A stretch of DNA of 64,000 nt from Gallionella sp. (GCA_003153155.1 PLWV01000017.1:37932-101931), one strand, 5' to 3'. Shown: positions 40,034 through 50,558, numbered from the stretch's first letter. A program made the numbers and translations. Notes: a model not told the origin generated them from the sequence alone.

Positions 40034-41563
40034 TCACTTAGGTGGTAGGGGCAAGCGTTTATTTGATAACTGGCTCTCAATTAGCCTAAGGTCAGAAATC
40101 ACTTCGGCAGCTGATTGCTCTAGTGCTTTTCGCCCCCTTTGCTCGTCTGCATCAAGCCACGCGCGAACATTGTCTAAAAGTTGTTGCTTAGCTTTTCTGC
40201 GAGCTTGCTTATCGGCATGAACAAAAACTTCTTTTGTTTGTTCCGCAAATTCGGCTGGATAGTATTGCTCGAATTGCGCTTTGCTAAAGCAGCCAAATCT
40301 ATCTGACTTCCACGACGGATAGCGACCCTGAAGTCGTGTGATTATTTCAGAACCAGCACTATCGCCATCAACTCGCACCCAAGCCGCATCTCGATACGCT
40401 TCTTCCAAATGTGTGAAAAGTACTAAACGGTGAAAGTCATCGAAAGTTGGTCCAACTTGACTCACTCCACCTACAGCAAGGGTTCGAACACGTGCTAGTT
40501 TTGGAGCAAACCAAGGAATAAGGTAGTCACGAATAATGCGCTCGGCTGATGACTCTTCAAGAATCAACCAGCCATCCCAAAGATCAAAGTCAGAAAAAGA
40601 GTAACCGAGTTCCCGTAGCACCTCAAGCCGAGCATCAACAGTTGGTTCAACAGCTCGAATTGTCGCAATAGGCGGCAACTTTCCAAATACAGAGGTAATG
40701 TTGTAAAGCCTACTATTTACTGCTGCTGCGAGGTGACGCACTACAATGTTTGAATGTGTCGAGACTACAAATTGGTTTGACTTGGAACTCTCTACAATTA
40801 AATCAAGCAATGCCTTGAGGGCTTGTGGATGAAGATCGTTTTCAGGTTCTTCAATCAGAATGAGCTTCCCTTCCGAGAGCGCCAAATCGGCCAAAAGTGC
40901 CACGATATTTGGTACGCCTTCACCCATTTGGTCGATAGGGATGGTCTGACGATCCGGCAAATAAACACCAGGACGCAGCCCATTGAGAGATGGTATGGCT
41001 GTCACCACGAACCCGAGAATTTCCTTGCAAGTATTGCTATAGCGTTCGTACTCAGGAAACCCTGGGTTTGCGAGCCTGGAAAGCCTTGCAGCAAGATTCG
41101 ACATATCTGCGTTGACTCGTAGCGCCATTTCATTTCTAACGTCTTCTTGATAGTTAGAAGTTTTGCGCTTTGATAGATAAGGTACTACAAAATGGAGCGG
41201 TTCAACATTTTTCAGAGCTTTAGTTCTATGGGGGGTCGAGTCGTCAGGCCTCTGAATAGTGATGGCAATTTCACCGCTACTTCTATCTTGTGATTTCATA
41301 TCAACCCCGAGAACTCCCGATCCCGTATAGCCAAATTCTCCTTTCATATCACCCAAACCAATCATGATCTGAGCGGCACCTGTGCTAACACGTACGTCAG
41401 GATAAGGGTTTCCGTAACTTTCCTGAATAAGTAGCAATGCCCTAAGGATAGAAGATTTACCCGCATTGTTTGGGCCAATAAGGACGTTGATTTGGTCAAG
41501 CTCTATTAGCTCCATAATCTCGAAGGAGCGGAAGTTTTTGAGTTCAAGAGAAGTAACACGCAT
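40034..41563 (-). CDS. OLD-family-like AAA ATPase with C-terminal TOPRIM-like region
   Basis: LKNFRSFE..INVLIGPNNAGKSSILRAL Walker A; KLILIEEPENDLHPQ; ILEESSAERI and VRVDGDSAG TOPRIM-like. Confidence 0.8.
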   Translation of the reverse strand: MRVTSLELKNFRSFEIMELIELDQINVLIGPNNAGKSSILRALLLIQESYGNPYPDVRVSTGAAQIMIGLGDMKGEFGYTGSGVLGVDMKSQDRSSGEIAITIQRPDDSTPHRTKALKNVEPLHFVVPYLSKRKTSNYQEDVRNEMALRVNADMSNLAARLSRLANPGFPEYERYSNTCKEILGFVVTAIPSLNGLRPGVYLPDRQTIPIDQMGEGVPNIVALLADLALSEGKLILIEEPENDLHPQALKALLDLIVESSKSNQFVVSTHSNIVVRHLAAAVNSRLYNITSVFGKLPPIATIRAVEPTVDARLEVLRELGYSFSDFDLWDGWLILEESSAERIIRDYLIPWFAPKLARVRTLAVGGVSQVGPTFDDFHRLVLFTHLEEAYRDAAWVRVDGDSAGSEIITRLQGRYPSWKSDRFGCFSKAQFEQYYPAEFAEQTKEVFVHADKQARRKAKQQLLDNVRAWLDADEQRGRKALEQSAAEVISDLRLIESQLSNKRLPLPPK

Positions 41564-41643
41564 AAATTAATTGTACTACTAATTGTCAGACCACCTTGCC
41601 TGCCGAAATGACCTGTTGTTGAACCTCTAAGTTTGAACGTAGA

Positions 41644-43422
41644 ATGGCGCTCATGAATAGTCTAATTGAACTTGACATCCCCCAAGCCCAACGGCCTCGG
41701 TATAGCCAGGTTGATCTACAGAAACATTCTGGGGCCACTTATACCCCAGAAGTTTTCGCAGTATTTGTTGCCAATCAAATGATACAACTTGCCAAGCTGC
41801 CCAAGAGAGGGAAAATCCGCATTCTTGATCCAGCTGTAGGTGATGGCGCTTTACTGGATGCGCTGATTAAGCGCTTGCCTGCGGCTGATCGTAAGCGTGT
41901 TGAAGTAATTGGCTACGATACTGATCTAAACGCTATCAAGGTCGCATCGCAACGCCTTGGTGAGGACTTTCCTGGTCTAGATATTCGCCTTGAACAGAAG
42001 GATTTTCTCGAACACGTCCTAAGCTTAGGAGAGCGCGATGATTTGTTCTCTTCGAAGGATTGCCAAGAGCCATTCCATTTAGTGATCGCCAATCCGCCTT
42101 ATGTTCGCACGCAGATTATGGGTACTCAACAAGCCCAGCAGTTGGCGCTACGCTTTGGCCTAACTGGCCGCGTAGATTTGTATTACCCTTTTCTTTTGGC
42201 GATTTCCCAAGTTCTGGTCGCTGGTGGTATTTCAGGTGTGATTACCTCGAACAGGTTCATGACTACAAAATCTGGTCAGGCTGTGCGACGCGCATTGCTG
42301 TCCCGCTTTCAGATTGTGCATGCGTGGGATTTGGGTGATACGAAACTTTTTGATGCTGCTGTTCTGCCTTCGGTTCTGCTGGCTCGGGGAATAACAGACT
42401 GCCAACATCCAAGCGTCGATGGCATAGCGTTTTCCACAATTTACGAAACCCAAGATTCCTTCCAAGAGATTGCTCATGATCCTCTGGCAGCCTTGGTCGT
42501 TGAGGACAATACAGTTGTAGAAATATCCGATGGCCGACGATTCCGAATTCGACATGGTATATTGGACAACGGAGGTAGCCCAGATGGTCTTTGGCGCGTC
42601 GGGACTCAATCCACTGATCAATGGCTGGCAACGGTAGAAGCCAATACTTGGGATACCTTCAGGCGCATAGGCAAAATTCGTGTGGGCGTTAAATCTACCG
42701 CTGATAAAGTTTTTATTCGTAATGATTGGGCTGATTTGCCTGAAGGCGAGCCTGAATTGTTACGTCCACTGATAACGCGCCATCACGCACGTCGTTTCAA
42801 GGCTCTATTTCCTGCGAAGGCCAAACATGTCAAAGCTATTCTTTACCCGCATGAGATGACAGAAAGCGGACGAGGCGCTGTGGATTTGAGTCATTACCCA
42901 AAAGCTAAACGTTACCTTGAGCGGCATCGAGATGTGTTGGAGTCTCGAACCTATGTTATTGAAGCTGGACGTCAATGGTACGAGTTGTGGGTTCCACAGG
43001 ATCCCTCAGCGTGGTCATCTCCCAAATTGGTGTTTCCCGATATTTCTGAAAAACCGATTTTCTGGATCGATACCGAAGGTGGTGTAGTTAACGGTGAGTG
43101 CTATTGGATGCGATGCGAAAAAGATGGTGATGAGGATTTGTTATGGCTGGCTCTTGCTGTTGCCAATTCGACGTTTATTGAAGCGTTCTACGACCACCGA
43201 TTTAATAACAAGCTATACGCTGGACGCCGTCGTTTTATCACTCAATATGTGGAGAAATTCCCATTGCCTGACCCAGCTCGAGAGGATACTCAAGTCCTTA
43301 TTGCGATGGTAAAATCTATCTACGCAAAAATTCCATCCAGAGAAGCTGATGATTTGGCTGCAACTCTGGACGAGCGAGTGTGGCGAGTGTTCGGCTTAGA
43401 GTTCGAAAAAATCTCGGGGTAA
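41644..43422 (+). CDS. N6-adenine DNA methyltransferase
   Basis: ILDPAVGDGALLDALI SAM motif; VIANPPYVRT catalytic NPPY. Confidence 0.93.
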   Translation: MALMNSLIELDIPQAQRPRYSQVDLQKHSGATYTPEVFAVFVANQMIQLAKLPKRGKIRILDPAVGDGALLDALIKRLPAADRKRVEVIGYDTDLNAIKVASQRLGEDFPGLDIRLEQKDFLEHVLSLGERDDLFSSKDCQEPFHLVIANPPYVRTQIMGTQQAQQLALRFGLTGRVDLYYPFLLAISQVLVAGGISGVITSNRFMTTKSGQAVRRALLSRFQIVHAWDLGDTKLFDAAVLPSVLLARGITDCQHPSVDGIAFSTIYETQDSFQEIAHDPLAALVVEDNTVVEISDGRRFRIRHGILDNGGSPDGLWRVGTQSTDQWLATVEANTWDTFRRIGKIRVGVKSTADKVFIRNDWADLPEGEPELLRPLITRHHARRFKALFPAKAKHVKAILYPHEMTESGRGAVDLSHYPKAKRYLERHRDVLESRTYVIEAGRQWYELWVPQDPSAWSSPKLVFPDISEKPIFWIDTEGGVVNGECYWMRCEKDGDEDLLWLALAVANSTFIEAFYDHRFNNKLYAGRRRFITQYVEKFPLPDPAREDTQVLIAMVKSIYAKIPSREADDLAATLDERVWRVFGLEFEKISG

Positions 43423-44442
43423 CGGAATCTGGATTTTGCCGTTGATGACTTTACCCTCGAAGCGTCTAAATCTACTAAAGAAATCTGCTCCGGTAGTGAC
43501 AAAAAGATGAGTCAAGGTCACAGTCACTCCGTCCGTTGCCGCATAAAACATAGCGTACCGAGTGTCACAATGGCGCGGGTGGATGTTTCCTATCTGTTGA
43601 ATATCCAATTGCTCTTCGCTGCTTGGCTGAACGAGTCCTAAATCAATAGTGGGCGATGTTTGTAACTTCACTTCCAACAGCTGATGTCGTACATCGGGGA
43701 ATTGTCCTTTGTCTTCGTAACGGTTGTATCCCAGCCGTTCACAAACTAAGCGATGGAGTGATGCTCCACGATTGCGTTCTTGATCCATGCCAGGGTCAGC
43801 AAACGTCTGCCCGACGAGATGAGAAAGTCTCTCAAATATTTCCCTGATCGGAAGTAACGTACCGCTTTCAGGTTCTTGAATTGGGCTGGTTTGGGGATTG
43901 AATATTGCGTTGGCTTTAACGTACGGCATCATGGCATCAGTGTCTTGCGGCGATATCAACTCGTGCGTGGTGGTGCCGGTTTCAAGTCGTGCTTGATACT
44001 TGGTGGTGATTGTTCCAGTTGTATCTAACAACGCAAGTTGTTGACCATTTACGACTTTCACTCTGCCAATTACATCGTCTTCTGAAACTTCAATAATTGC
44101 GTAACGGCGCGTTGGTGAAAGCTCTTCATTCCAGATTTGTAGGTTTAGTGACTTTTGCGCGTAGGTGTCAAGTTGTTGGCCTAAAAAGCGAGGCTGTGTC
44201 TTTTTAAATGACCTTGGAATTGGATAGCCAAGTGCCTCGCACACTGCTGTTTTGACGACTTTTGATCGTGTACGCAACGCAAGGCCCGAAAGGGACAGAC
44301 CTCGCAATCCCTCATTTAGCAACGTCTCCAAGTGCTGCATAGGAATCCAATAGTCAGGGTCGCCGACTTCAATATTGGCGTAGATGTCTTTGCCGGATGA
44401 TGCTATGGCTTGCTTGTAATCGGAGGTTTTTTTCTCGGTCAT
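43396..44442 (-). CDS. Putative type II restriction endonuclease (PD-(D/E)XK)
   Basis: FPDVRHQLLEVKLQTSPTIDLG motif; convergent and overlapping with methyltransferase. Confidence 0.8.
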   Translation of the reverse strand: MTEKKTSDYKQAIASSGKDIYANIEVGDPDYWIPMQHLETLLNEGLRGLSLSGLALRTRSKVVKTAVCEALGYPIPRSFKKTQPRFLGQQLDTYAQKSLNLQIWNEELSPTRRYAIIEVSEDDVIGRVKVVNGQQLALLDTTGTITTKYQARLETGTTTHELISPQDTDAMMPYVKANAIFNPQTSPIQEPESGTLLPIREIFERLSHLVGQTFADPGMDQERNRGASLHRLVCERLGYNRYEDKGQFPDVRHQLLEVKLQTSPTIDLGLVQPSSEEQLDIQQIGNIHPRHCDTRYAMFYAATDGVTVTLTHLFVTTGADFFSRFRRFEGKVINGKIQIPLPRDFFEL

Positions 44443-44579
44443 GCTCGCTATTGTGGTCAGCAGTTAAATAACGCTGACCACAAGATTACCAGCAAGTTCT
44501 AAAGGCGTGTTAAAGAAATGATTCTCTCTTCACTCCCCCTGGTTACGATGTAAATGTGGTGAAGTTCTCGGAGTTTGGT

Positions 44580-44680
44580 TAGGCCAAACATCCTATGTAA
44601 TTTTCACATGGCCGATCACAGGGTTGAGGCTGTGTGAAAACACCCAGCGAAATGGGATAGGCCAAATAATCTAGGCCAAA
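44580..44680. repeat. Three TAGGCCAAA motifs (44580, 44658, 44672)
   Basis: Read directly upstream of the DUF2188-like gene. Confidence 0.65.
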
Positions 44681-44785
44681 ATATCGCTTGCTTAACTTCT
44701 TCGTAGTACTACAATTAGTGTCCACGATTTAAAAAATCACTATATGTAGTGGTTTCGTGAACCCTCAACCCAATTAGGAGTTGAT

Positions 44786-44992
44786 ATGAGTGACAAAAAG
44801 ATATTTGTGGAACGGCGACCCGAAGGTGACTTCGCGATTAGGAAACCTAACTCAGAAAGAGCTAGTGCTGTTTTGCCCACACAGGCCGAAGCAATAGAAC
44901 GAGCGCGGGAATTAAATCATGGTGTGGCGCCCTTGGTTGAGCGCGTTCGCCATACTACAGGTGGGAAACCTGATAAGTGGCGCAAGCCATAG
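44786..44992 (+). CDS. DUF2188-like small protein
   Basis: IFVERRPEGDFAIRKPNSERASAVLPTQAEAIERARELN. Confidence 0.85.
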   Translation: MSDKKIFVERRPEGDFAIRKPNSERASAVLPTQAEAIERARELNHGVAPLVERVRHTTGGKPDKWRKP

Positions 44993-45149
44993 CGTCATTC
45001 GCTTGCTGATACCCTCGCCAACCATGCATCTGGCTGGCTTGTACTTTTTTCGCCTAAATTCAAGGGGCTGATTTCAACGTCCCGGATTTTCACCAGCAAA
45101 ACCTTCTCCATTGTTGGGACTATCCATCAATCTTGAGCACTGTACAACG

Positions 45150-45290
45150 GGATCGTTGCCTGTTGACCTCTTTTCGAAATTGTTGGATTGTGGCCATACT
45201 GGAAAATCTGTTAGCCTTGCCAGCCTTGGTGTAGGTCGTCAGATGGGGTATATATACGGCACTGTTACACCATCGGTTATGCCGCACCCT
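45150..45290 (-). repeat. Left copy of an inverted repeat pair (partner 59848-59968)
   Basis: Reverse complement TGGTGTAACAGTGCCGTATATATACCCC..CGACCTACACCAAGGCTGGCAAGGCTAACAGATTTTCCAGTATGGCCAC. Confidence 0.85.
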
Positions 45291-45510
45291 TCTGAGTGCC
45301 ATTGACCGCAATTTGCGTGAAGCGGACGGTCAGCATTCGAGTTGTTGTCCGACATGGATTCTAACCAGAGAGCAGGTCCTCCAGAATGCTTAGATATATC
45401 TTGCCATGATGCCAATAGTGAATTGTGTCTATAATCGGCACCTTGTAACCGTAGCCCTCCGTGTTACCTGAAAAGGGGAATTGGCGCATTTAAGCAAATG
45501 GAACTCACTA

Positions 45511-46530
45511 ATGATTAAATACTCTTTCTGGAACAACAAGGGCGGAACAGGCAAAACTAGTCTTGCCTTTCAATCGATATCAATATTTGCGGAACTCCAT
45601 CCAGATAAAAAGATTCTTGTTGTTGATCTTTGTCCCCAAGCTAATTTATCTGAACTCCTATTGGGCGGATTGACTGGTTCAGGTAGCCATAATCTCAATG
45701 CGTTACATAGCAATACACCGAGACGGAGTATTGGAGGCTATTTTCAAGATCGCCTGCCTTCTCCGTTTCTCATGCCGACCCTAACTGTTGCTAACTACAT
45801 ATCGAAACCCCATTCGTATAACGAAAATATTCCTGCCAATATAGATTTGGTGGCTGGTGACGCACTTGTTGAATTGCAGTCCAATGCAATCTCGACACTT
45901 GCAAATACCCAAATTCCTGGAACAAATACTTGGCTAAAAATTATAGACTGGCTAAACGATTTCGTCGCTCAGGTCCAGAATGAGTATGATTACCTCTTTG
46001 TTGATGCAAACCCAAGTTTTTCCATTTATACGCAGATAGCGATCGCAGCAACCGATTCGATGATTCTTCCAGTTATGGCCGATGATTCGTCTCGTCGAGC
46101 CGTTCAAAATGCAATTGCGCTAGTTCAGGGATTAAATTTGCCGTCTCCAATATACAAACAGCACAACTTTGCTTCACAGTTGAATGCCGCAGGACGGCTG
46201 CCACCACGATTCCATTTGTTTCCAAAAAACAGACTAACGCAATACATGGGGCCCGCATCTGCTTATCATGCAGTCCTAACTGAAATCGACACAATGATTC
46301 AAGCTGTTCAGCAAACGAACCCGAACGTATTTACCTTTGCAAACCTTGCTGATGGAGTGACAGAAATTAGAGATTTTCAGACCACAGGAGTTGTGGCTTT
46401 TGCTTGTGGCCTTCCATTTACGCGTATGCATGCAGGAAGGTATCGTATGCCGGGAAGAGTGGTGCAGGTCAAAGCTGAATATCTGCAAAACTGTATTGAT
46501 GCCATGAATGCGATGGTTGCCAAGCTCTAA
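45511..46530 (+). CDS. ParA/SIMIBI-like P-loop ATPase
   Basis: MIKYSFWNNKGGTGKTSLAFQS deviant Walker A; YLFVDANPSFS. Confidence 0.9.
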   Translation: MIKYSFWNNKGGTGKTSLAFQSISIFAELHPDKKILVVDLCPQANLSELLLGGLTGSGSHNLNALHSNTPRRSIGGYFQDRLPSPFLMPTLTVANYISKPHSYNENIPANIDLVAGDALVELQSNAISTLANTQIPGTNTWLKIIDWLNDFVAQVQNEYDYLFVDANPSFSIYTQIAIAATDSMILPVMADDSSRRAVQNAIALVQGLNLPSPIYKQHNFASQLNAAGRLPPRFHLFPKNRLTQYMGPASAYHAVLTEIDTMIQAVQQTNPNVFTFANLADGVTEIRDFQTTGVVAFACGLPFTRMHAGRYRMPGRVVQVKAEYLQNCIDAMNAMVAKL

Positions 46531-46603
46531 GCTGAACACCTCGTCTGTTTGATGTCAGATTTTCTGTCTTGGTGCGCAAATTGTTTGATTTCTTGATAGT
46601 GAC

Positions 46604-48208
46604 GTGGCCGATAAATCCTCAAAAGCCGATCTCAATATTTACCTCGCCAAAGCGGAGGTTAAGAACGCCTCCGATATTGTTAAAAACCTTAGTGAGTTGA
46701 AATCTTTCGATCTTGAAATTAGCGGGATAAGTCCTTGTACCTTATTCATTAAGAATAACTATTCAAACACTCCTCGCTGGGCCCGGTTTCTTGCTCCAAT
46801 TGTTGTCGCTACGGAATTCGGGCGAAATTCTTCAACCGGCGCGCTGCTTTACGCAAAAGTTGGGGATGCGATATTTATTTTGACCTTTGGGCAAGGCCAT
46901 CAATTAGTCGATTCAGCAAAAATCGAAATGAATTTTGGCTTAAAAGTCGCCTTAAATCTCCTTGATGTAGCAAGCCTCCGCAGCATAGATAAGTCGTCTT
47001 TCGAGCAACACCCTACACAAACTCGTGAGCAAACCGGCGTCGCTACTGAGCTTCAGTACTTCGGCTTGAATATTGAACGTGACCTTCTGCGCGCTATTAC
47101 AGGAAAACCCAATGATGAAAAATATGGTACGCGCATATCAGGAAAGGATGCTTTAAAGCTAAGTGTCGAAGTCAAGCTAAAGAACCTTGCCGATTTACTA
47201 AAGCACATTTTAGCTACCTATAACGACAATGCTTATAAACATGGGGCATTCGCATGGGTTGATCATATCGGCGAAGTAAGGGACAAAGCTCTTCATGAAA
47301 TACTAGACGTCGAACTTTTGAATCGAATCAACTCTGAAAATTTTGAGCGTGTCTGGTTGTCTGTTCCTGAAATAATCGATTGGGATCGGGTAGTAGGCTT
47401 CAAGTACACCGGCGCCGCATCATCTCCCCGATATTACGATATTCGCATATCGGAGTTTCTTGAAACCTTTAAAGGCAAAACCCCAGATGCTCAAAGCCTG
47501 AGACAGCGAAAAATACTTTGTGTCGATTCAGACGATCTTGTCGTCTATGAGTGGCCTGCGTATCGCTTCATCTATGCTGAAGTTAACTATCAATTCGACG
47601 TGTACGTATTGAACAATGGGAAATGGTACAAAGTAAACCACAAATTCGCAGAACAAGTGAACAGCTTTTTCACGAACGCTCCTAAATATGAAAAGTCGCT
47701 CCCGATTTATGATGATGAAACTGAAGGCGACTATAATGAACGGGCAGCAAAAAGCGATCCAGACTCATTTGTACTGTTAGATAAGAAGAATATCCTTGTG
47801 ACAGGAGCAGCCGCGCCAGTAGAGCCATGTGATTTACTGAGAAACGGAAATGAATTTATCCATGTTAAGCGTTACGGTGGTTCCAGCGTTCTAAGCCATC
47901 TATTCAACCAAGGCCTTGTGTCCGGCGAACTGTTTCAGATGGAGCCTGAATTTCGCAAACTCCTAAATTCCAAATTGCCCGCCAAGTTTAAGCTAATAAA
48001 CCCAAACAATAGACCTAATGTAAATGAATATCATGTGGTTTTCGCTATTATCAGTGAATCCGATAAAAAGGATTTGACGGTACCTTTCTTTTCAAAGATC
48101 AGTCTCAGACATGTAATGACTCGACTACAAGCTATTGGGTTCGTTGTGACGGTAGCAAAAATTCCCGTGGATGAAATGAAAAAGAAAACAAAGAAATATG
48201 CTCCTTAA
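46604..48208 (+). CDS. TIGR04141/DUF6119-like sporadically distributed protein (GTG start)
   Basis: C-terminal FIHVKRYGGSSVLSHLFNQGLVSGELF; N-terminal LNIYLAKAEVKNASDIVKN. Confidence 0.75.
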   Translation: MADKSSKADLNIYLAKAEVKNASDIVKNLSELKSFDLEISGISPCTLFIKNNYSNTPRWARFLAPIVVATEFGRNSSTGALLYAKVGDAIFILTFGQGHQLVDSAKIEMNFGLKVALNLLDVASLRSIDKSSFEQHPTQTREQTGVATELQYFGLNIERDLLRAITGKPNDEKYGTRISGKDALKLSVEVKLKNLADLLKHILATYNDNAYKHGAFAWVDHIGEVRDKALHEILDVELLNRINSENFERVWLSVPEIIDWDRVVGFKYTGAASSPRYYDIRISEFLETFKGKTPDAQSLRQRKILCVDSDDLVVYEWPAYRFIYAEVNYQFDVYVLNNGKWYKVNHKFAEQVNSFFTNAPKYEKSLPIYDDETEGDYNERAAKSDPDSFVLLDKKNILVTGAAAPVEPCDLLRNGNEFIHVKRYGGSSVLSHLFNQGLVSGELFQMEPEFRKLLNSKLPAKFKLINPNNRPNVNEYHVVFAIISESDKKDLTVPFFSKISLRHVMTRLQAIGFVVTVAKIPVDEMKKKTKKYAP

Positions 48209-48783
48209 AAAAGGAAAAAATCTAACAAGCCTATCAACCTGGACGCCAAACAGCGGCGCTCCTTAGTCGTGCCCTTATTTGTCACCGGTTAACGCCCACG
48301 GGAGTATTCGTGAGCTGTGACAATTCCTAACACGACGTATTGGTCTGATCACAACGGTGTTAATGCTGAACTGTCATTTTCGTAGCTACAAAGAGATGAA
48401 CCAACACTGTAATCTCCAACGACCTGACATAAAAACTAGCCCAGTTTTGAAACAGTCTGACTAACCGCTTGGTTATCGTGAGAAACGATAGGTACGTCAT
48501 AAACCCATACAGCTTCAGCCCTAGGTCTAACCATGGTAAAAAAAGAGAGGACGCACATTGGCGTCCTCGATTAGGTTCCAGCTTTGTCAGTTTATTGACC
48601 CGCACAATGCTGGCAAACAGTCTTAAAATTATCTCATGACTGTCTTTCATGCCAAGCTTTGTTGGCAACAATTATCAGCTTGCATAAACCCAGCCCCAGC
48701 AGACCACTGTATGTCGTAGAATTGGTGGCGACACTGTTTGGTTAGTGCAATACAACAAACTATTTTTTAGCGGCTAAATCCAT

Positions 48784-49557
48784 ATGACAGACCTTGACCA
48801 CATGAGCATGCAGAACGTCGCGCTATTCTCTGGGCTAATTGGAGCATTAATCTCTTCTGGCCTAAGTTATGTGATTCGAGCCAATCTAGATCGACGCAAT
48901 CTAAAAGAAGCAGAGTCACGCATTACTTACGTGCATTTTGTCAAAATATCAGAGATTGTCGCGATAGATTCAGTAGCAAAGATACTTATTAAGGCATACC
49001 TAACTGATGAATTAAAAGCAGCATTAAAAATCGAAGGCGGTTTGTTTGAGCCATCACACGCGATCAGCGTTCTCCTTGCGGAGGAAATTAAGAAGCAAAC
49101 GCCAAAGAAAATCAAAGCTATCCCCGGGATATCATTTGTCTCGCTGTACCTAAAGTCGCTACTGGAATCAGTTAACGAGTCAAAATTATCAACGGAGCAA
49201 TTGTCAAAATTGCCGAAAGAAACTGTGCTGAACTACTCCAGCTTTTTGAGCTACTTATCCCACATACAGGCCATTATTTTAATCTGGAGTAATTTTTTTG
49301 AAGAACCAAATACTGCGTGGGTAACGGCGGAAGCAATTCATGACCAGTGGCTTTCAATAACAAAGTTCTTTGAGCACGCACGCATACTCCACTCAGCCTT
49401 GCAACGAGCAGGATCAATAACTAACAATGAGGCAAATGCTCTTATACGAAAGCAGTCCGCCATAATGACAGAAAGATATTTTAGTAAACTCAAACACAAG
49501 CCTAAGCTGGAAGCCGCCTTGGCAGATTTTAACAAAGCAGCGACTGATGCCAAGTAG
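48784..49557 (+). CDS. Hypothetical protein with one N-terminal TM segment
   Basis: NVALFSGLIGALISSGLSYVIRANLDRRN then soluble helical region. Confidence 0.65.
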   Translation: MTDLDHMSMQNVALFSGLIGALISSGLSYVIRANLDRRNLKEAESRITYVHFVKISEIVAIDSVAKILIKAYLTDELKAALKIEGGLFEPSHAISVLLAEEIKKQTPKKIKAIPGISFVSLYLKSLLESVNESKLSTEQLSKLPKETVLNYSSFLSYLSHIQAIILIWSNFFEEPNTAWVTAEAIHDQWLSITKFFEHARILHSALQRAGSITNNEANALIRKQSAIMTERYFSKLKHKPKLEAALADFNKAATDAK

Positions 49558-49639
49558 CTGTAATTAAAATACTAGCTCTCCTTGCGAACTTCAAATGACT
49601 GCTTTGGGTTAATAGCCGTATTCACGAACGTCGGCCTTC

Positions 49640-49780
49640 TTTCAACGTAACAAACTCTTCTCCACTATCTGCACCATCCAGCAAAATGGTAAACAGGTCA
49701 ACAGCAATTACCCGTTGCCTTGTTGCCGAATTTATAGGATCGTGACCACAGTGGAAAAACTGTTGATCACAATCACCGGC
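49640..49780 (+). repeat. Third, divergent copy of the 45150/59848 repeat
   Basis: RNKLFSTICTIQQNGKQVNSNY and IVTTVEKLLITI versus ANRFSSMATIQQFRKEVNRQR and IVPTMEKVLLVKI. Confidence 0.6.
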
Positions 49781-50045
49781 GCTTTAACCTGTTAGACCGA
49801 GCGATGAGATCATTCATCACCGACCGTTCCTTTTCGTTGGCTGCCTGCCCCAACACCTTCGGGTCAGTTTTAGCATCAGATTGTGTTGGTTGATTGTTTC
49901 GAACCCTGACACGGTACTCAAGCCAAATTACATGCTCGTTGGTTTGATTGTCATAGCCTTGCCATAATTTCTTCACCTTGGATGAAGCCTTGGTGGATTG
50001 AAATCCAAACTGTGCATCCAGCAATGCCAATATTTTATTCCACAT
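49773..50045 (-). CDS. Small hypothetical protein
   Basis: 90 aa ORF MWNKILALLDAQFGFQSTKASSKVKKLWQGYD. Confidence 0.5.
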   Translation of the reverse strand: MWNKILALLDAQFGFQSTKASSKVKKLWQGYDNQTNEHVIWLEYRVRVRNNQPTQSDAKTDPKVLGQAANEKERSVMNDLIARSNRLKRR

Positions 50046-50136
50046 CGTCTTGATGACCTCCTTGAGAGGTATTTATCAGGACGACCAACACAGCCATCAG
50101 CATAAATATCTGTACACCAAACAGGAGGTAGCGGAT

Positions 50137-50343
50137 ATGAAACTATCAGAAGTCGCAAATGACTTGGAACAACGCAGAATCGAATTACTGAAAAGCAATA
50201 CCGAGATCGCCAAGCAGCAAGCTGCCTATTCGAAGTCGGCACAAGCATGGTTCGAGTTGCAAAAGGCTGAAGCTAACGAACAGAAAGCACGGCAGAGATT
50301 TATTCAAGCCGCCCTAGCTTTTTCAAGCAGCTCTCATCCTTAG
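50137..50343 (+). CDS. Small coiled-coil protein, paralog of next gene
   Basis: AGGAGGT RBS; MKLSEVANDLEQRRIELLKSNTEIAKQQ. Confidence 0.75.
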   Translation: MKLSEVANDLEQRRIELLKSNTEIAKQQAAYSKSAQAWFELQKAEANEQKARQRFIQAALAFSSSSHP

Positions 50344-50375
50344 ATACCGTCAACGATCAACAGGAGACCACGAAA

Positions 50376-50558
50376 ATGAAACTAGCAGAAATCGCCAATG
50401 ATTTAGAACAACGCAGAATTGAAATACTGAAGAACAATGCCCAACGTGCGAAGCAGCAGGTCATAGATGCTCAGGCTAGAGCTAAGATGAGGAAGGCTCA
50501 GGAGGAATTGCGGAAATCACGAGAGGCGTCAGCTTCAAGTTTGTCGTTGGTTGGATAG
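50376..50558 (+). CDS. Small coiled-coil protein, paralog of previous gene
   Basis: MKLAEIANDLEQRRIEILKNNAQRAKQQVIDAQARAKMRKAQEELRKSRE. Confidence 0.75.
   Translation: MKLAEIANDLEQRRIEILKNNAQRAKQQVIDAQARAKMRKAQEELRKSREASASSLSLVG

Noticed and set aside
48360-48671. 103-aa minus-strand ORF
   Set aside because: No recognisable domain or ribosome site; could be a decayed gene but unsupported
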